Source: Oscillospiraceae bacterium (GTDB lineage: Bacteria > Bacillota > Clostridia > Oscillospirales > Acutalibacteraceae). From it: 61,717 nt of DNA. Location: the NCBI GenBank assembly GCA_031270605.1, contig JAISXG010000040.1, forward strand, positions 1 through 61,717. Direction: 5' to 3'. This document shows, piece by piece, positions 1 through 9,618 of the stretch (position 1 is the first letter of the stretch; each line of letters starts with the position of its first letter). Position numbers and translations under genes: made by a program. The notes beneath the pieces are model-generated. The model was given only the letters and a program-made list of their open reading frames with translations. It did not search any database and had not been told where the DNA came from.

Positions 1-78
1 CTGGTAGCGTCCGTCCCGACTGAAATAGACACCGGAGTTGTGCTGATTAATGAGGTTGACGTTAAGATCAATAAATAG
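1..78 (+). pseudogene. 3' end of a reading frame in frame with the giant exoprotein, closed by TAG
   Basis: From base 1 this frame is open for 25 codons (ending DVKINK) and stops at TAG 76-78. The other two forward frames carry early stops, so this is the likeliest coding frame. The reading frame of the next large gene is the same one. The codons directly after the TAG ([10 protein letters not shown]) resemble the first residues of later modules of that protein (LLTELGI, LETLGI, EESLGI), so the amber codon seems to sit inside one large gene. It could be a nonsense mutation, a sequencing error, or the true end of a separate upstream gene. TAG is a normal stop elsewhere in the window, for example at 11294-11296. 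Confidence 0.4.
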
Positions 79-105
79 GTTTATCAGATAACAAGCGAGT
101 TAGGC

Positions 106-3100
106 TTGTCTGTATACCCGAACCAGGTTGCCGCATTGATTGACGGAAACGCATATCCATCCGTAAAATCAATTCTGTCAAGTGCTCCTTCATGGGAAGC
201 CCTGATGAACGAGGATGAAGACATAGAACTCGATTGGGGCATAAGTGAAGCGACGGATTACAGCACAAAAAAGACGCTCTTTATAAACGCCCTTTCCCAG
301 GCCCTGAACGGCGTGCTTCCGCTTCTTCGCGTGCTTTTGTGCGACTTCGATTTCTCTGGCGAGGTCAAGAAGATTGCTACCGCCAAGGAATCTTTCATTG
401 AAATTGACGTTGACGCCAAAATGAACGCTGAGGGAGGAAACCATGGCTATGTCAACGCTCTGGCGCCGATTTTTGAAGCTCTCGGCGTGAACGCCGCGAA
501 AATCAGAACGGCTGCCCAAATGCAGGCTTTAACTACCTCTAATGGAATTGTAAACGCTATTCTGGAGCCGCTTCTCGACTGGATCGAAAACAAGCTTACT
601 CAGGCTCCTCTCGAAACCCTTGTTTCAATCCTTCCGAATCTCTCGTTTGCCGTTTCTTTCGGGCTGATTGAGCCTTTGCTGAATCACCTTAAGACAACGA
701 TTAAATACGAGGTCAAGACCAGCGGATGGTTGAGCATTAAGGTTACCGACGGCGAAGAGCCGCTGAATCTTGCCGAAAACCTTGAGCTTGACGAGGAGAC
801 ACTCGGCTTTGACATCAAGAGTCTGAACGGCCTGATTGCCGGCCTTCTCGCCCCTGATGACGACGAAGAGGACGAAGGAAGTGAAGGGACCGTTCCCTTC
901 CAGCTTCCGCTCATCAATGCGGGCTTGCTGTCTTTCCTTGGTCAGTTACAGGTTGTGAACAGTGTAAGAATAGCCTCAAATACGGGGCTTCCTGCAGGCA
1001 AGCGGTATGATATCGTTGCAGATAAGGCGGACGTCTTCTATTATCTGCTCAACTATATTCTGGGTTTTGTTTCTGACCCTGCCGCGCTTGAAATGATTTC
1101 TTCTTTGTTTGGGGGCGAAGATGAGGAGGAGCCCACAGATCCCGGTGATCCCGGCAACCCTGGTGACCCCGGCAACCCCGGTGATCCCGGAAATCCCGGT
1201 GACCCCGGCAACCCCGGTGACCCCGGCAATCCCGGTGACCCTGTTGAGCCTGAAGAGGACGATATCCTTACAACTCTTCTCACAGAGTTAGGCATTAATC
1301 TTAAGGCTTGGGATGCTTATGACGAGAATTATGACTGGGGCTTTGAGGATGGCGACAGAGAGGGCTTTGTAAATGCTCTTTATACGTTGCTTGATCCCCT
1401 GTCTTCGATTCTTGAGTTCTTGCTTGCCAGCGAGGATATTACCCTCTTCAATGGCAAGAGCGGCAACCCCTTTATCGAGTTCAAGGGTTACGCCGGCTAT
1501 GCGTATGGGCTTGTGCCCCTTTTAGAGGCGCTGGGCGTTAAGAACCTGAAAACACAATCTGAATATGAGGCGGCGATCGCGGCCGACCCGAAAGCGGTTC
1601 TTTCGCTTATCTTTGAGCCCCTGTTAAACAGAATTGATGAGATTGCGGCGCTTCCTGTTCATGAGGTCGTCAACCTTCTGCCCTCATTGCTGCACTTCAT
1701 TGACAACGGCGGCATTGCGGTTGTTGTGAACAATCTGCTGCATCCTCTGTTTGTGCTGCTTGATACAGTGCGTCCGCTTGTCAACATCGACCTTGATGCG
1801 CTGATCGCCGGCGAAAGCCTCGACATAGACACCGATGCGCTGATTCAAGGGCTTGCTGAAGATCCCGAGGTTGGAATTGCCGTGCTGGTTGAATTGTTCA
1901 ATCCCAAAGAATACGGCATGGATCAGATTAACTGGCAATACACCAACAACGGCCCCAGCGGAGACCTTGCGTCTCTTGTGTATCTGACTTATGGAAACAG
2001 CTGGACAAAAGTCAAGGCTCAGGAACTCACAAATGACCTTGATGCGAAAATAGATGCCATTCTTGCAAGCATGGACGGCGAGATTACATCCCTTTCGTCT
2101 TTCCTTGTTGAAACAATTAACGGATTGTTTAAGGTCGACACCATTAAGAGCCTTGCCGAAACGCTTCGCGGGCTTGGCGGCCTCTTTGACGAAGAGGAGG
2201 ATCCCGCTCCCGACACGGCTTCCCGTTTTGAAGTGGCTTCTACTTCTGACCCGGCCGGCGAACCCGACCCGACTCCCGAAGATGAAACCGAAATTGAATT
2301 CTCTTTTGCCCTGCTGAATGAAATATCCCTTGATTGGATCGGGGAACTGATAGATAAAGAAACAGGCCTTGACGCGGCGGCCGTTCTTGTTCCCGGTTTC
2401 AGAGATTTGTTTGCCGCCGCTGCTGCTCCTTACACCTCTGTCAACGGTCAAACGGCTTATACTACATTAGGAGTGATTGACGACGCCGATTTAGTCACCG
2501 TCATACTCTCCATTGTGATTGAGCTGATAACCTATAATGATAATGCCCAGGTGCTTGACGAAATGCTTGGCACCGACGGCATCCTGCCGACGGTTACCGC
2601 GCTGTTCTCCGGCATTACTACCGATATGGAACAGATAAAATGGTTCTGGTTCTATGGTGATGATTTTGATCCGGGCACGATTGATGAGAATACCGACCTC
2701 ACCCTGCCCGAGCGTTCTATTCAATATCTCACATATCCCAACAACTGGAATGCCGGTACGGCAGATTATCTTGACGCAAACCTCTCAGACATTGTGAATA
2801 CAGTTGTGAAACTGGTCAGCGACAGCGAATATTCAACGGTTTCCGCCATGGTTTCGGATTCTCTTGATATTTATAATGACGACACCGTGAATTCTTTGCT
2901 TAAGGTGTTCAAGGATCTCGTTGCTGATGTTGATGATTTCTATCTTGAAACACTCGGTATCGTTCTTGATCTTGACCTCACTGCATGGAACAATTATGAA
3001 GAGGATCATGTTTGGGGCGTGACCGATAAGGAATCTTTCATTGTCGCGATCAGTGAAATCCTCGCTCCAATCGGCGAACTCTTTGACTGGTTGCTCTATG

Positions 3101-5376
3101 GTGATAACTACACGTTCTTCACCGGTTCTGAGGCGACCGGCGAAGAAGGCAGGGATCTCATCAACATAAACGGCGCGGACGCATATGCATACGGTCTTAT
3201 CCCGCTGTTTGAGGCTCTGGGCTGCAACGATCTGAGAAGCCCGGCGGATATAAAGACGGAGCTTGCCAACAATCCCGATTCTGACGTAAGATTCAGAGCG
3301 ATACTGGAACCCCTGCTGAATCTTTTGGAAGAGATCGAGGCAGACCCGATTGAAGAAATTCTTGGGCTTCTTCCCAATCTGATTTACTTCATCAATGCCG
3401 ATGGTCTGACGGCCACCGTAAACAACACGATTCACGCGGTCAAAAATATTTTTGACGCGCTTGCTCCCACACTCGGCACTACGCTTGATGAGGTTTTGGG
3501 CTTCTCGCTTGACGACCTCTCATTTGAAGGAATCCTCTCGATCCTGAAAGATCAAACAGGAATAGACATCTATTCACCCATCGGTGAGTTCTTGGAAACA
3601 TTCTGGTTAGGTGATTTGGGTCTCTTCACAAGTGCTAACGGTTTTGGCGCGCTGCGCATGGATTATTCCACTGCTGAAAGCAGAAAAGACATGATCACGA
3701 TCATGTTCAGCCTGTTGCTTCAGGTGCTTGATTATTCGGGGAACACCGAAATGTTCAAAGAACTGCTTGGCGAAGATGTATATGCGGTTTTGAAGAATGT
3801 TCTGCACCTTGGCGAATTCAGCCTTGATATGATTCCCATTGACTGGATCCACAAGGATAAGGCCGGCACCGGCGAAGTTCTGAACGCATTTGCAACATCC
3901 GAGCTCTATGAGGGTGGCGGCTATGGCACCCTGTGGACGCAGGACAGAGCAAAGTTTGTTGATGAAAACATTAATGAGCTTGTTGACAATGTCATCTATC
4001 TGTTGGGTGTGAAAGTCAATAATGTAAGAGTTCAGGATCTGGATGACCTGCTTGCCTCTTATTTGGGCACATCGCTTTACACGAAAGACAATGCGGTCAA
4101 ACTGCTTGACGCCGTGAAGGGCATTGTGTCACAGATCGATGAAATTGACGGCGGCCAACACATCAAGGCGCTCATCGAAGAATCACTCGGCATTCAGTTC
4201 TCGGCATGGGATGCGATGGATGAAAACTCCTTCTCATTTGCTGATAATGACAAGGCTGCGTTTATCAACGCGGTGACGGAGATTTTGGCTCCCTTGACTC
4301 CGATCCTCGGCTGGTTGCTCTGCGACGACGACTTTGCGTTCTTCATTGATGAAAACGCGCAGGATTATCTGTATCTTGGCGGCGCAGAGGGCTATGAATA
4401 TGGTATTCTTCCCATTCTTGAGGCGCTTGAGTGTGAAGGCATTGTTTCTCCCGAGGCGTTTGACGCTGACAGAGATAACATGCTGCGCAATATCATCACT
4501 CCGATCCTCTCAAAGCTTGACGTGATTCTTGCCGACCCGGTGAACGAGATTTTGGACATTCTTCCCGCCATCACTTACTTCGTCAACTCCAATGGCCTGG
4601 ATGTTTCGTTCAAGAACCTCATCAACCCCATCCGTGTTATCCTGACGGCGATTGAACCCGTTGCTCAGGTTGATCTGTATGAGGTCATCGGTTTCAGGCT
4701 TGACGACTTCAACTTTGAAACGATCTTCAACCAGGTCATTGCAGACCTCAATGAGTCGACCGGTTATAACCTGACGCCTCTTGCAATGAACGCTGCCGCT
4801 GAAATGACGCAGGGTGTTGTCGTTCAGAAACCTTCTCTCTCCGCAATGAACGATTACACAAGATATACCATGGAGTATGCAGGCCCCAACCGTGAAGAAA
4901 TGATTACAATTGTCATGCGTCTTCTGATCAGCTTCCTGACCTATGAAGACAATGCGGCAGGTGTCAAAGCCATGTTGAAGAACAGCCTGGAAATGGATGA
5001 TACAAGCTTCGCATATGTGTCTGCAATCATTGACAGCTTTGTGGCGGCGGCAAATACTCCGCAGGGCATTGACACAAGCCTTGGTGTTGTGTATTACACG
5101 ACTCTTGGCCTGTCTGTCGGCGCTGGCGAGCTTCGCGACCTGTATAACACCATCAACGGCGCATGGGCCGCAGCATTCAACACGCTCAAGAACTCTGACA
5201 AAGCTTCGCTTGTGAGCTTCTATAACGACGCTGTGAGATTCCTTGAGAAATATCTTCCCGATATCGTTTCCCCCGATGGCCCGATGGCTCCCAACGGATT
5301 CGTTGCGTTCTTCCAGAGAATCGCTGAATTCTTCAAAAAGATCGGTGATTTCTTCAGAGGCATGTTCGGCGGATAA
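106..5376 (+). CDS. Giant repetitive secreted/surface protein, N-terminus missing
   Basis: The open frame covers 1756 residues and I do not recognise a named family. It is built of about four long diverged modules starting near nt 97, 1270, 2941 and 4159. Each opens with a LG(I/L)-x-AWD-type stretch, continues with helices such as [13 protein letters not shown] and [14 protein letters not shown], and ends with a conserved MITIVMRLL-type segment. The composition is acidic and leucine-rich, as in exported proteins. A GDPGNP linker separates modules 1 and 2. The C-terminus ([17 protein letters not shown]) is an aromatic amphipathic helix; no LPXTG sorting signal is visible. The nominal TTG start at 106 has no ribosome binding site and no signal peptide follows, so the true start lies upstream, beyond the TAG at 76. 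Surface adhesion or scaffold roles are only guesses. Confidence 0.75.
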   Translation: MSVYPNQVAALIDGNAYPSVKSILSSAPSWEALMNEDEDIELDWGISEATDYSTKKTLFINALSQALNGVLPLLRVLLCDFDFSGEVKKIATAKESFIEIDVDAKMNAEGGNHGYVNALAPIFEALGVNAAKIRTAAQMQALTTSNGIVNAILEPLLDWIENKLTQAPLETLVSILPNLSFAVSFGLIEPLLNHLKTTIKYEVKTSGWLSIKVTDGEEPLNLAENLELDEETLGFDIKSLNGLIAGLLAPDDDEEDEGSEGTVPFQLPLINAGLLSFLGQLQVVNSVRIASNTGLPAGKRYDIVADKADVFYYLLNYILGFVSDPAALEMISSLFGGEDEEEPTDPGDPGNPGDPGNPGDPGNPGDPGNPGDPGNPGDPVEPEEDDILTTLLTELGINLKAWDAYDENYDWGFEDGDREGFVNALYTLLDPLSSILEFLLASEDITLFNGKSGNPFIEFKGYAGYAYGLVPLLEALGVKNLKTQSEYEAAIAADPKAVLSLIFEPLLNRIDEIAALPVHEVVNLLPSLLHFIDNGGIAVVVNNLLHPLFVLLDTVRPLVNIDLDALIAGESLDIDTDALIQGLAEDPEVGIAVLVELFNPKEYGMDQINWQYTNNGPSGDLASLVYLTYGNSWTKVKAQELTNDLDAKIDAILASMDGEITSLSSFLVETINGLFKVDTIKSLAETLRGLGGLFDEEEDPAPDTASRFEVASTSDPAGEPDPTPEDETEIEFSFALLNEISLDWIGELIDKETGLDAAAVLVPGFRDLFAAAAAPYTSVNGQTAYTTLGVIDDADLVTVILSIVIELITYNDNAQVLDEMLGTDGILPTVTALFSGITTDMEQIKWFWFYGDDFDPGTIDENTDLTLPERSIQYLTYPNNWNAGTADYLDANLSDIVNTVVKLVSDSEYSTVSAMVSDSLDIYNDDTVNSLLKVFKDLVADVDDFYLETLGIVLDLDLTAWNNYEEDHVWGVTDKESFIVAISEILAPIGELFDWLLYGDNYTFFTGSEATGEEGRDLININGADAYAYGLIPLFEALGCNDLRSPADIKTELANNPDSDVRFRAILEPLLNLLEEIEADPIEEILGLLPNLIYFINADGLTATVNNTIHAVKNIFDALAPTLGTTLDEVLGFSLDDLSFEGILSILKDQTGIDIYSPIGEFLETFWLGDLGLFTSANGFGALRMDYSTAESRKDMITIMFSLLLQVLDYSGNTEMFKELLGEDVYAVLKNVLHLGEFSLDMIPIDWIHKDKAGTGEVLNAFATSELYEGGGYGTLWTQDRAKFVDENINELVDNVIYLLGVKVNNVRVQDLDDLLASYLGTSLYTKDNAVKLLDAVKGIVSQIDEIDGGQHIKALIEESLGIQFSAWDAMDENSFSFADNDKAAFINAVTEILAPLTPILGWLLCDDDFAFFIDENAQDYLYLGGAEGYEYGILPILEALECEGIVSPEAFDADRDNMLRNIITPILSKLDVILADPVNEILDILPAITYFVNSNGLDVSFKNLINPIRVILTAIEPVAQVDLYEVIGFRLDDFNFETIFNQVIADLNESTGYNLTPLAMNAAAEMTQGVVVQKPSLSAMNDYTRYTMEYAGPNREEMITIVMRLLISFLTYEDNAAGVKAMLKNSLEMDDTSFAYVSAIIDSFVAAANTPQGIDTSLGVVYYTTLGLSVGAGELRDLYNTINGAWAAAFNTLKNSDKASLVSFYNDAVRFLEKYLPDIVSPDGPMAPNGFVAFFQRIAEFFKKIGDFFRGMFGG
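1138..1245 (+). repeat. GDPGNP hexapeptide tandem repeat linker
   Basis: About six 18-bp units encode alternating GDP-GNP triplets (collagen-like Gly-x-Pro pattern) between the first two modules of the giant exoprotein. The nucleotide repeats are nearly identical, so copy number may vary by slippage. It is likely an extended spacer rather than a folded domain. Confidence 0.85.
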
Positions 5377-5404
5377 AACCTCAAAAACATCTGAGTGATG
5401 TTTG

Positions 5405-5470
5405 AAACAGCAGGGGCTGGTGCCACGAGTCAAATCGTGAGCAGCAGCCCCTGTTTTGCTGTTTTTTTTA
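5405..5470 (+). terminator. Rho-independent terminator after the giant exoprotein
   Basis: CAGGGGCTG (5411-5419) pairs with CAGCCCCTG (5445-5453), with an extra outer AACAGC/GCTGTT pairing, followed by a run of eight T at 5462-5469. It lies 30 bp after the stop codon. Confidence 0.8.
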
Positions 5471-5512
5471 TTGGTCTGCCGGCCCAAACGGCAGGTATTG
5501 CGGGAAAATGCC

Positions 5513-5541
5513 TTGACTATCGGCGAAACACCGATTAGTAT
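5513..5541 (+). promoter_or_regulatory. Promoter with internal palindrome before the sialidase-like gene
   Basis: TTGACT (5513-5518), 17 bp, then TAGTAT (5536-5541) reads as a sigma-A promoter. The spacer holds ATCGG-N7-CCGAT, an inverted repeat placed exactly where a repressor would block RNA polymerase. The operator role is inferred from position and symmetry only. Confidence 0.5.
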
Positions 5542-5595
5542 ATAAGTGAATTGCAAGAGTGCATCAACGCAACTCAGAAATATGGAGGAAGAGAA

Positions 5596-7458
5596 ATGGA
5601 AGAAGAAAGATATTTGCCTTATTATGACGGCGAGGAGTTTGCAGACCTGATGAAGCATGACGGAGGGCTGCTGCACGCCGTGGGCGCTTCGAACTATCAG
5701 GTCATGCGCGCTAACAGAACCCACCCCGAGCTTGCTGACGGTTTTGGCAACACCTATAACCATGCCCCCATGCTCACCTTTTGGCGCGGCAGGTTTTATT
5801 TGGAATATCTCTCAAACCCGGTGCATGAGCACACAGGTGCGGGGCAAACATTATTAACGGTATCTGACAACGGCATGCACTGGGAAAAGCCGCGTGTGAT
5901 TTTTCCGAAAGTACGAGTGCCGGCCGGCAGATATCCCTGTGCCAGCGGCGATGTGATCGAAGTGCCCGAGGAAAAGGATGCGTTCATGCACCAGCGTATG
6001 GGTTTTTACCATACAAGGGACGACCGTCTTTTAGCCAGCGGCTTTTACGGCCATTCGCCCCATCACGACCTTTGCCCGTGGAATCAATATGGTATTGGGC
6101 GGGTAGTACGCGAGGTGTTTGAAGATGGCAGCTTTGGCGATATTTATTTTATCCGTTACCTTGACTATTCGGGCTGGACACCGGAGCGGCTGCCTTTCCC
6201 CATTTTTACCGAATGCCCGGACAAAAGCTTTGTCGCCGCCTGTGAAGAACTGCTTGCCGACCGCCTTGCGACGCAGCAATGGCGCGAGGAGCATGGCCAC
6301 CGGGATGAATCGATCGGATTCAAATTGTTTGAAAAAGACCCGAACGGCGACGCGCCTTCCAACACGCCGTTTGAAAAAGCCTCGAGTTTCTGTTTTTATC
6401 ATATCAGCGAAAAGACCGTGATCGGTCTTTGGAAGCAGGGGAATGTGGGCAGGAGCGACGACGGCGGCAAGACTTGGTCTATTCAATATGAGCCGACCTT
6501 TGTGACAAGCGGCGCCAAGTCCTGGGGGCAAAAAACTCCCGACGGGCGCTATGCAATTGCCTATGTCAACAGCCTGCCAAGCGAGCACCGTTACCCTCTT
6601 GCGGTGGTCACTTCTGACGACGGCATCCGATTTTCCGATCTTGCCTGCGTGTTCGGGGAGCTTCCTCCGCGCCGTTATGAGGGGATTTATAAGGATTTCG
6701 GTCCGCAATACATTCGGGGCATCTGCGAGGGGCACAAGGAATATCCCGGGGATGCCTTGTGGCTTTGCCACAGCATCAATAAAGAAGACATCGGCGTCAC
6801 ACGCGTGCCCCTGCCCGTCAAAAGGCACGTGGAGGAACATGTGCATGATACCTTTGCCGGGAGTGCGAACGGTGTGATCAAGGACTGGAACATATACAGC
6901 ACGGTTTGGTCGCCCGTTACGTCGGTGAATCTGCACGGCGACACGCCCTGTATGCGTATTGCGGACAAGGACCCCTGCGATTACGCAAGGGCCATGCGTA
7001 TTTTTCCCAAAAGCGCAAAGGTGCGCGTTTCGCTCGATTTTATGAGCGCGGAGCAGTATGAAGAGCAGCTGGAGTTTGAAATCACGGACGAAAAAGGCAT
7101 TCCCGCCTGCCGTGTTATGGCCGGGGGCGGTCAGGTGCTTGTGCGCTACGGTTCTGACAGCGGGTGCGCGTTTGAGATTCCCCCGTATGCGCTGTGGCAC
7201 ACGCTTTGCTTTGAAATCGACTGCGCGAACAATGTATATTCCGTTTTTCTGGATGGCGCCGAATATGAGCCTGAAGGCTTCAGGCGTTTTATCAATAAGG
7301 TCAACGCTGTCGAGCGCCTGATTGTCAGAACCAAGCCCCGGCGTTATCTGCCGAACTATGAAATTTATCCCACAACGCCTGATATCGGCAATGTGGACGA
7401 CCCTGTGAATGAACGGGTTTATTATATTGCGAATGTAAAGACAGAGGAACCGCAATAA
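5596..7458 (+). CDS. Sialidase-like (BNR/Asp-box) beta-propeller protein with C-terminal lectin-like domain
   Basis: The protein has 620 residues. The ATG at 5596 is chosen because GGAGGA lies 7 bp upstream; the longer frame from 5551 has no ribosome binding site. An Asp-box (SDDGGKTW, about residue 286) and related turns (TVSDNGMHW) mark a sialidase-type six-bladed propeller in the first two thirds. The last 180 residues (RVSLDFMSAEQYEEQLEFEI onward) look like a concanavalin/LamG-like beta-sandwich. No signal peptide is visible, so it may act in the cytoplasm on imported glycans. The substrate cannot be read from sequence. It stands alone between two terminators, with its own palindrome-bearing promoter, so it is probably inducible. 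Confidence 0.7.
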   Translation: MEEERYLPYYDGEEFADLMKHDGGLLHAVGASNYQVMRANRTHPELADGFGNTYNHAPMLTFWRGRFYLEYLSNPVHEHTGAGQTLLTVSDNGMHWEKPRVIFPKVRVPAGRYPCASGDVIEVPEEKDAFMHQRMGFYHTRDDRLLASGFYGHSPHHDLCPWNQYGIGRVVREVFEDGSFGDIYFIRYLDYSGWTPERLPFPIFTECPDKSFVAACEELLADRLATQQWREEHGHRDESIGFKLFEKDPNGDAPSNTPFEKASSFCFYHISEKTVIGLWKQGNVGRSDDGGKTWSIQYEPTFVTSGAKSWGQKTPDGRYAIAYVNSLPSEHRYPLAVVTSDDGIRFSDLACVFGELPPRRYEGIYKDFGPQYIRGICEGHKEYPGDALWLCHSINKEDIGVTRVPLPVKRHVEEHVHDTFAGSANGVIKDWNIYSTVWSPVTSVNLHGDTPCMRIADKDPCDYARAMRIFPKSAKVRVSLDFMSAEQYEEQLEFEITDEKGIPACRVMAGGGQVLVRYGSDSGCAFEIPPYALWHTLCFEIDCANNVYSVFLDGAEYEPEGFRRFINKVNAVERLIVRTKPRRYLPNYEIYPTTPDIGNVDDPVNERVYYIANVKTEEPQ

Positions 7459-7460
7459 AA

Positions 7461-7501
7461 AAGAAAGACGAAAAGCACGGCATGTGTTTTTCGTCTTTCT
7501 T
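7461..7501. terminator. Bidirectional terminator between the sialidase-like gene and hemW
   Basis: AAGAAAGACGAAAA (7461-7474) pairs with TTTTCGTCTTTCTT (7488-7501). The A-rich left and T-rich right flanks allow it to work for both convergent genes. Confidence 0.8.
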
Positions 7502-7514
7502 ATGTTTCTAAAAT

Positions 7515-8639
7515 TTATTCCTGGCTCAATAATGTATTGATTATCGTGTTTGAAAGCAAAAAACCCTGCGGCGTGAGGCGAATGCCGTTTTCATCTGCGA
7601 TCAGCATGCCGTGCTCTGCAAAGATTGTTGCGTTATGCCGCATCGCGGGGGGAATCGAATGATGAAACCGGTCTTGTACCTCTGATTCCGAAAGACCCGC
7701 CGCAAGGCGCAGGCGAAGCATGGCATATTCCGAAAACGAGCCGCCGGGGGAGTCGAACAGCGACGGTGAACCTTCCAAGAATCCTGCAATGTCCCTTGCA
7801 AAGAAAAAGCGCTGATTGCCAACAAAGGAGTGGGCGGCGGGCCCGAGGCCGAGATACTCCTCACAGTTCCAATATTTTAAATTGTGGCGGCTTTCAAAGC
7901 CCGGTTGCGCAAAATTTGAGATTTCATATTGCGGCAGGCCGTTCGCGTTGAGATAATCGCACAAAAACAAATACATGTCGCTTACCGCGTCGTCGTCTGG
8001 CAAACCCAGCGTAGGCGCGGTTTTTGCAAAGGGTGTGTCTTCTTCGATTTTGAGCATATAGGCGCTGATGTGGGGAACGCCGAGTGAAAGGGAAAAGTCA
8101 ATGCTGCGGCGAAGGGTTGCTGCATTTCCGCGCGGAATGCCCAGCATCAAATCCAGAGAGATATTTGTGATGCCCGCCTGCCGCGCATGAAGCACCGCCG
8201 ACCTGGCCTCATCTGCGCCGGCGATACGCCCGAGCGCGCGGCGTTCGGCGTCAATCGCCGATTGCAGGCCGAGAGAGACGCGGTTCACGCCCGATGCGGC
8301 AAGGGCTTCAAAGAATGCCGCAGATGCACAAGAGGGGTTGCACTCCACGGTGATTTCTGCATTCGGCGCGAGCGTGTATTCTTCACGCAGCGCTTGCAAG
8401 ACATGCGCGATTCTTTCGGTGCCGAACACCGAAGGGGTGCCGCCGCCGAAATACACGGTGTCAACGAGCCTGTTTTTGCAGCCGTCTTGCGTAAAAGCGC
8501 TTGTTCTGCGCGCTGTTTTAATTTCATCAATCAGCGCGCCGCAATAGGCGTCCATCTGCGCCGCGGCGGCGGGGATGGAATAGAAATCGCAATAAGGGCA
8601 TTTTTGCGCGCAGAACGGAATATGAATATAAAGGCCCAA
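7515..8639 (-). CDS. hemW: HemW-like radical SAM protein (heme chaperone; former oxygen-independent coproporphyrinogen oxidase-like)
   Basis: It is a 374-residue radical SAM protein. CAQKCPYCDFY near the N-terminus has the CxxxCxxC cluster-binding cysteines, followed by GGGTPS for SAM binding and the family segment RHNLKYWNCEEYLGLGPAAHSF. HemW binds heme and hands it to acceptors; it does not oxidise coproporphyrinogen. The TTG at 8637-8639 has no Shine-Dalgarno close by. GAGGAGGG at 8664-8671 is placed for the in-frame ATA at 8655-8657, which would add KLQPP before LGLYIHIPFC and match the usual family N-terminus (PLGLYIHIPFC). The start is therefore uncertain by 18 nt. purN lies upstream on the same strand with a 42-nt gap, so they may be cotranscribed. 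Confidence 0.9.
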   Translation of the reverse strand: MGLYIHIPFCAQKCPYCDFYSIPAAAAQMDAYCGALIDEIKTARRTSAFTQDGCKNRLVDTVYFGGGTPSVFGTERIAHVLQALREEYTLAPNAEITVECNPSCASAAFFEALAASGVNRVSLGLQSAIDAERRALGRIAGADEARSAVLHARQAGITNISLDLMLGIPRGNAATLRRSIDFSLSLGVPHISAYMLKIEEDTPFAKTAPTLGLPDDDAVSDMYLFLCDYLNANGLPQYEISNFAQPGFESRHNLKYWNCEEYLGLGPAAHSFVGNQRFFFARDIAGFLEGSPSLFDSPGGSFSEYAMLRLRLAAGLSESEVQDRFHHSIPPAMRHNATIFAEHGMLIADENGIRLTPQGFLLSNTIINTLLSQE

Positions 8640-8681
8640 GGGCGGTTGCAGTTTTATAGTGGTGCCCTCCTCAATAAAAGT

Positions 8682-9275
8682 TTAGCCAAGGGGTATGCTG
8701 CCATTCACGATATCTTTTAAAAAATCAACTAAAAAAAGGTGCTCATATTGCAGTACCTTTTTTGCGAGGCTTTCAGGAGTATCGCTTTTTGAAACAGGAA
8801 TCATTTTTTGGGCGACGATTTCTCCTGCGTCATATTCTTCGTTTACACGGTGTATGGTGACGCCGGAGGTTGATTCGCCGGCATGGATTACCGCGGCGTG
8901 AACCTGCATTCCATACATGCCTTTCCCGCCATATTTTGGCAGAAGTGCCGGATGAATATTGAAAATTCTGTTGTGGTATTGCCTTAATGTCTGATCTCCA
9001 ATTTTTTTTAGATATCCGGCAAGAAACACCAAATCTATTTGGTGCTTTTGCAAAATATATAATATGGGTGCATCGGTATTCGATTCGTTGCCGCATGTTT
9101 TGGCGCTGATGTGATAAGAACTTATGTTGGCTTTATGGGCCCTTTCAAGTGCTTTTGAATCAGAATTGTTGCTTATCACCGCTTCCACTGTTGCGTTCAG
9201 CATGCCGTTTTGGCAAGCGTCGATAATTGCCTGTAAATCTGACCCGTTATGTGAAGCGAAAACCGCAATTTTCAT
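8682..9275 (-). CDS. purN: Phosphoribosylglycinamide formyltransferase-like protein
   Basis: At 197 residues it has the usual PurN length. PurN transfers the formyl group of 10-formyltetrahydrofolate to GAR, step three of purine synthesis. Visible signatures are the N-terminal KIAVFASHNGSDLQAII phosphate loop, FNIHPALLP with the catalytic Asn and His, and YDAGEIVAQ with the catalytic Asp. AAAGGAT lies upstream of the ATG. No other pur gene is nearby, so this may be an orphan copy or a relative acting on another amino-sugar substrate. It is divergent from the patatin gene. Confidence 0.8.
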   Translation of the reverse strand: MKIAVFASHNGSDLQAIIDACQNGMLNATVEAVISNNSDSKALERAHKANISSYHISAKTCGNESNTDAPILYILQKHQIDLVFLAGYLKKIGDQTLRQYHNRIFNIHPALLPKYGGKGMYGMQVHAAVIHAGESTSGVTIHRVNEEYDAGEIVAQKMIPVSKSDTPESLAKKVLQYEHLFLVDFLKDIVNGSIPLG

Positions 9276-9369
9276 GAATCCTTTATCCTTTCTTTCTTAA
9301 TACGCAACGGAATCAATAGGAGGATTTTTGCGCCATCTGACTTTTTGTTGGTGCTGTTGACAGAAAAAC

Positions 9370-9385
9370 ATGCAATATATTGCAT
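9370..9385. promoter_or_regulatory. Perfect 16-bp palindrome in the purN/patatin intergenic region
   Basis: ATGCAATATATTGCAT is its own reverse complement. It lies 7 bp after a TTGACA (9357-9362), about 85 bp upstream of purN on the other strand and 48 bp before a plus-strand promoter. A dimeric regulator site is plausible; which gene it serves is unknown. Confidence 0.45.
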
Positions 9386-9432
9386 ATAAAAGATCTCAAA
9401 AACATTTTATAAAATAGTAATCAATTTGTAAT

Positions 9433-9460
9433 TTGATTTTTTGGGGAACTGTGGTAAAAT
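9433..9460 (+). promoter_or_regulatory. Probable promoter of the patatin gene
   Basis: TTGATT (9433-9438), 16 bp, TAAAAT (9455-9460). The transcript would begin near 9466, at the hairpin element described next, giving a leader of about 150 nt. Confidence 0.5.
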
Positions 9461-9463
9461 AGC

Positions 9464-9553
9464 TTCAAATGCAAAGCATTTGAAACAGTGTAAAAATGCT
9501 GATGGGCTGAAAGCCCCTCTGTCGCGGCTTTGCGAGCCCACCGCATTCTTAAT
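9464..9553 (+). promoter_or_regulatory. Structured 5' leader element, copy 1 (hairpin plus AATGCTGATGGGCT block)
   Basis: The element opens with TTCAAATGC-AAA-GCATTTGAA (9-bp perfect arms, 9464-9484). Ten bases later comes AATGCTGATGGGCT, then internal GGGCT/AGCCC pairings, and a closing AATGC/GCATT stem before ATTCTT. A closely related arrangement occurs at 51314-51384, also just after a -10 box. It fits no riboswitch class that I could match by eye. It may be a cis-regulatory leader for the patatin gene that starts at 9619. Confidence 0.5.
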
Positions 9554-9618
9554 TTGGTTTTATGATAAAATGATTGAATAAACATTCGGGCTGATTGTGT
9601 TGTGAATGGAGTGTTGTA

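Noticed and set aside
106-5376. LPXTG-anchored adhesin
   Set aside because: No LPXTG-type motif, hydrophobic tail or positive end; the C-terminus is an amphipathic aromatic helix.
4510-5763. Long antisense frame (417 codons) opposite the giant exoprotein
   Set aside because: A shadow of biased codon use in the real gene; no start signal, and it crosses the terminator at 5405-5470.
9464-9553. Fluoride riboswitch or hammerhead ribozyme because of GCTGATGGGCT
   Set aside because: The conserved 5' GATGG and pseudoknot half of the fluoride class is missing, and the hammerhead core (CUGAUGA...GAAA with a cleavage helix) cannot be assembled.
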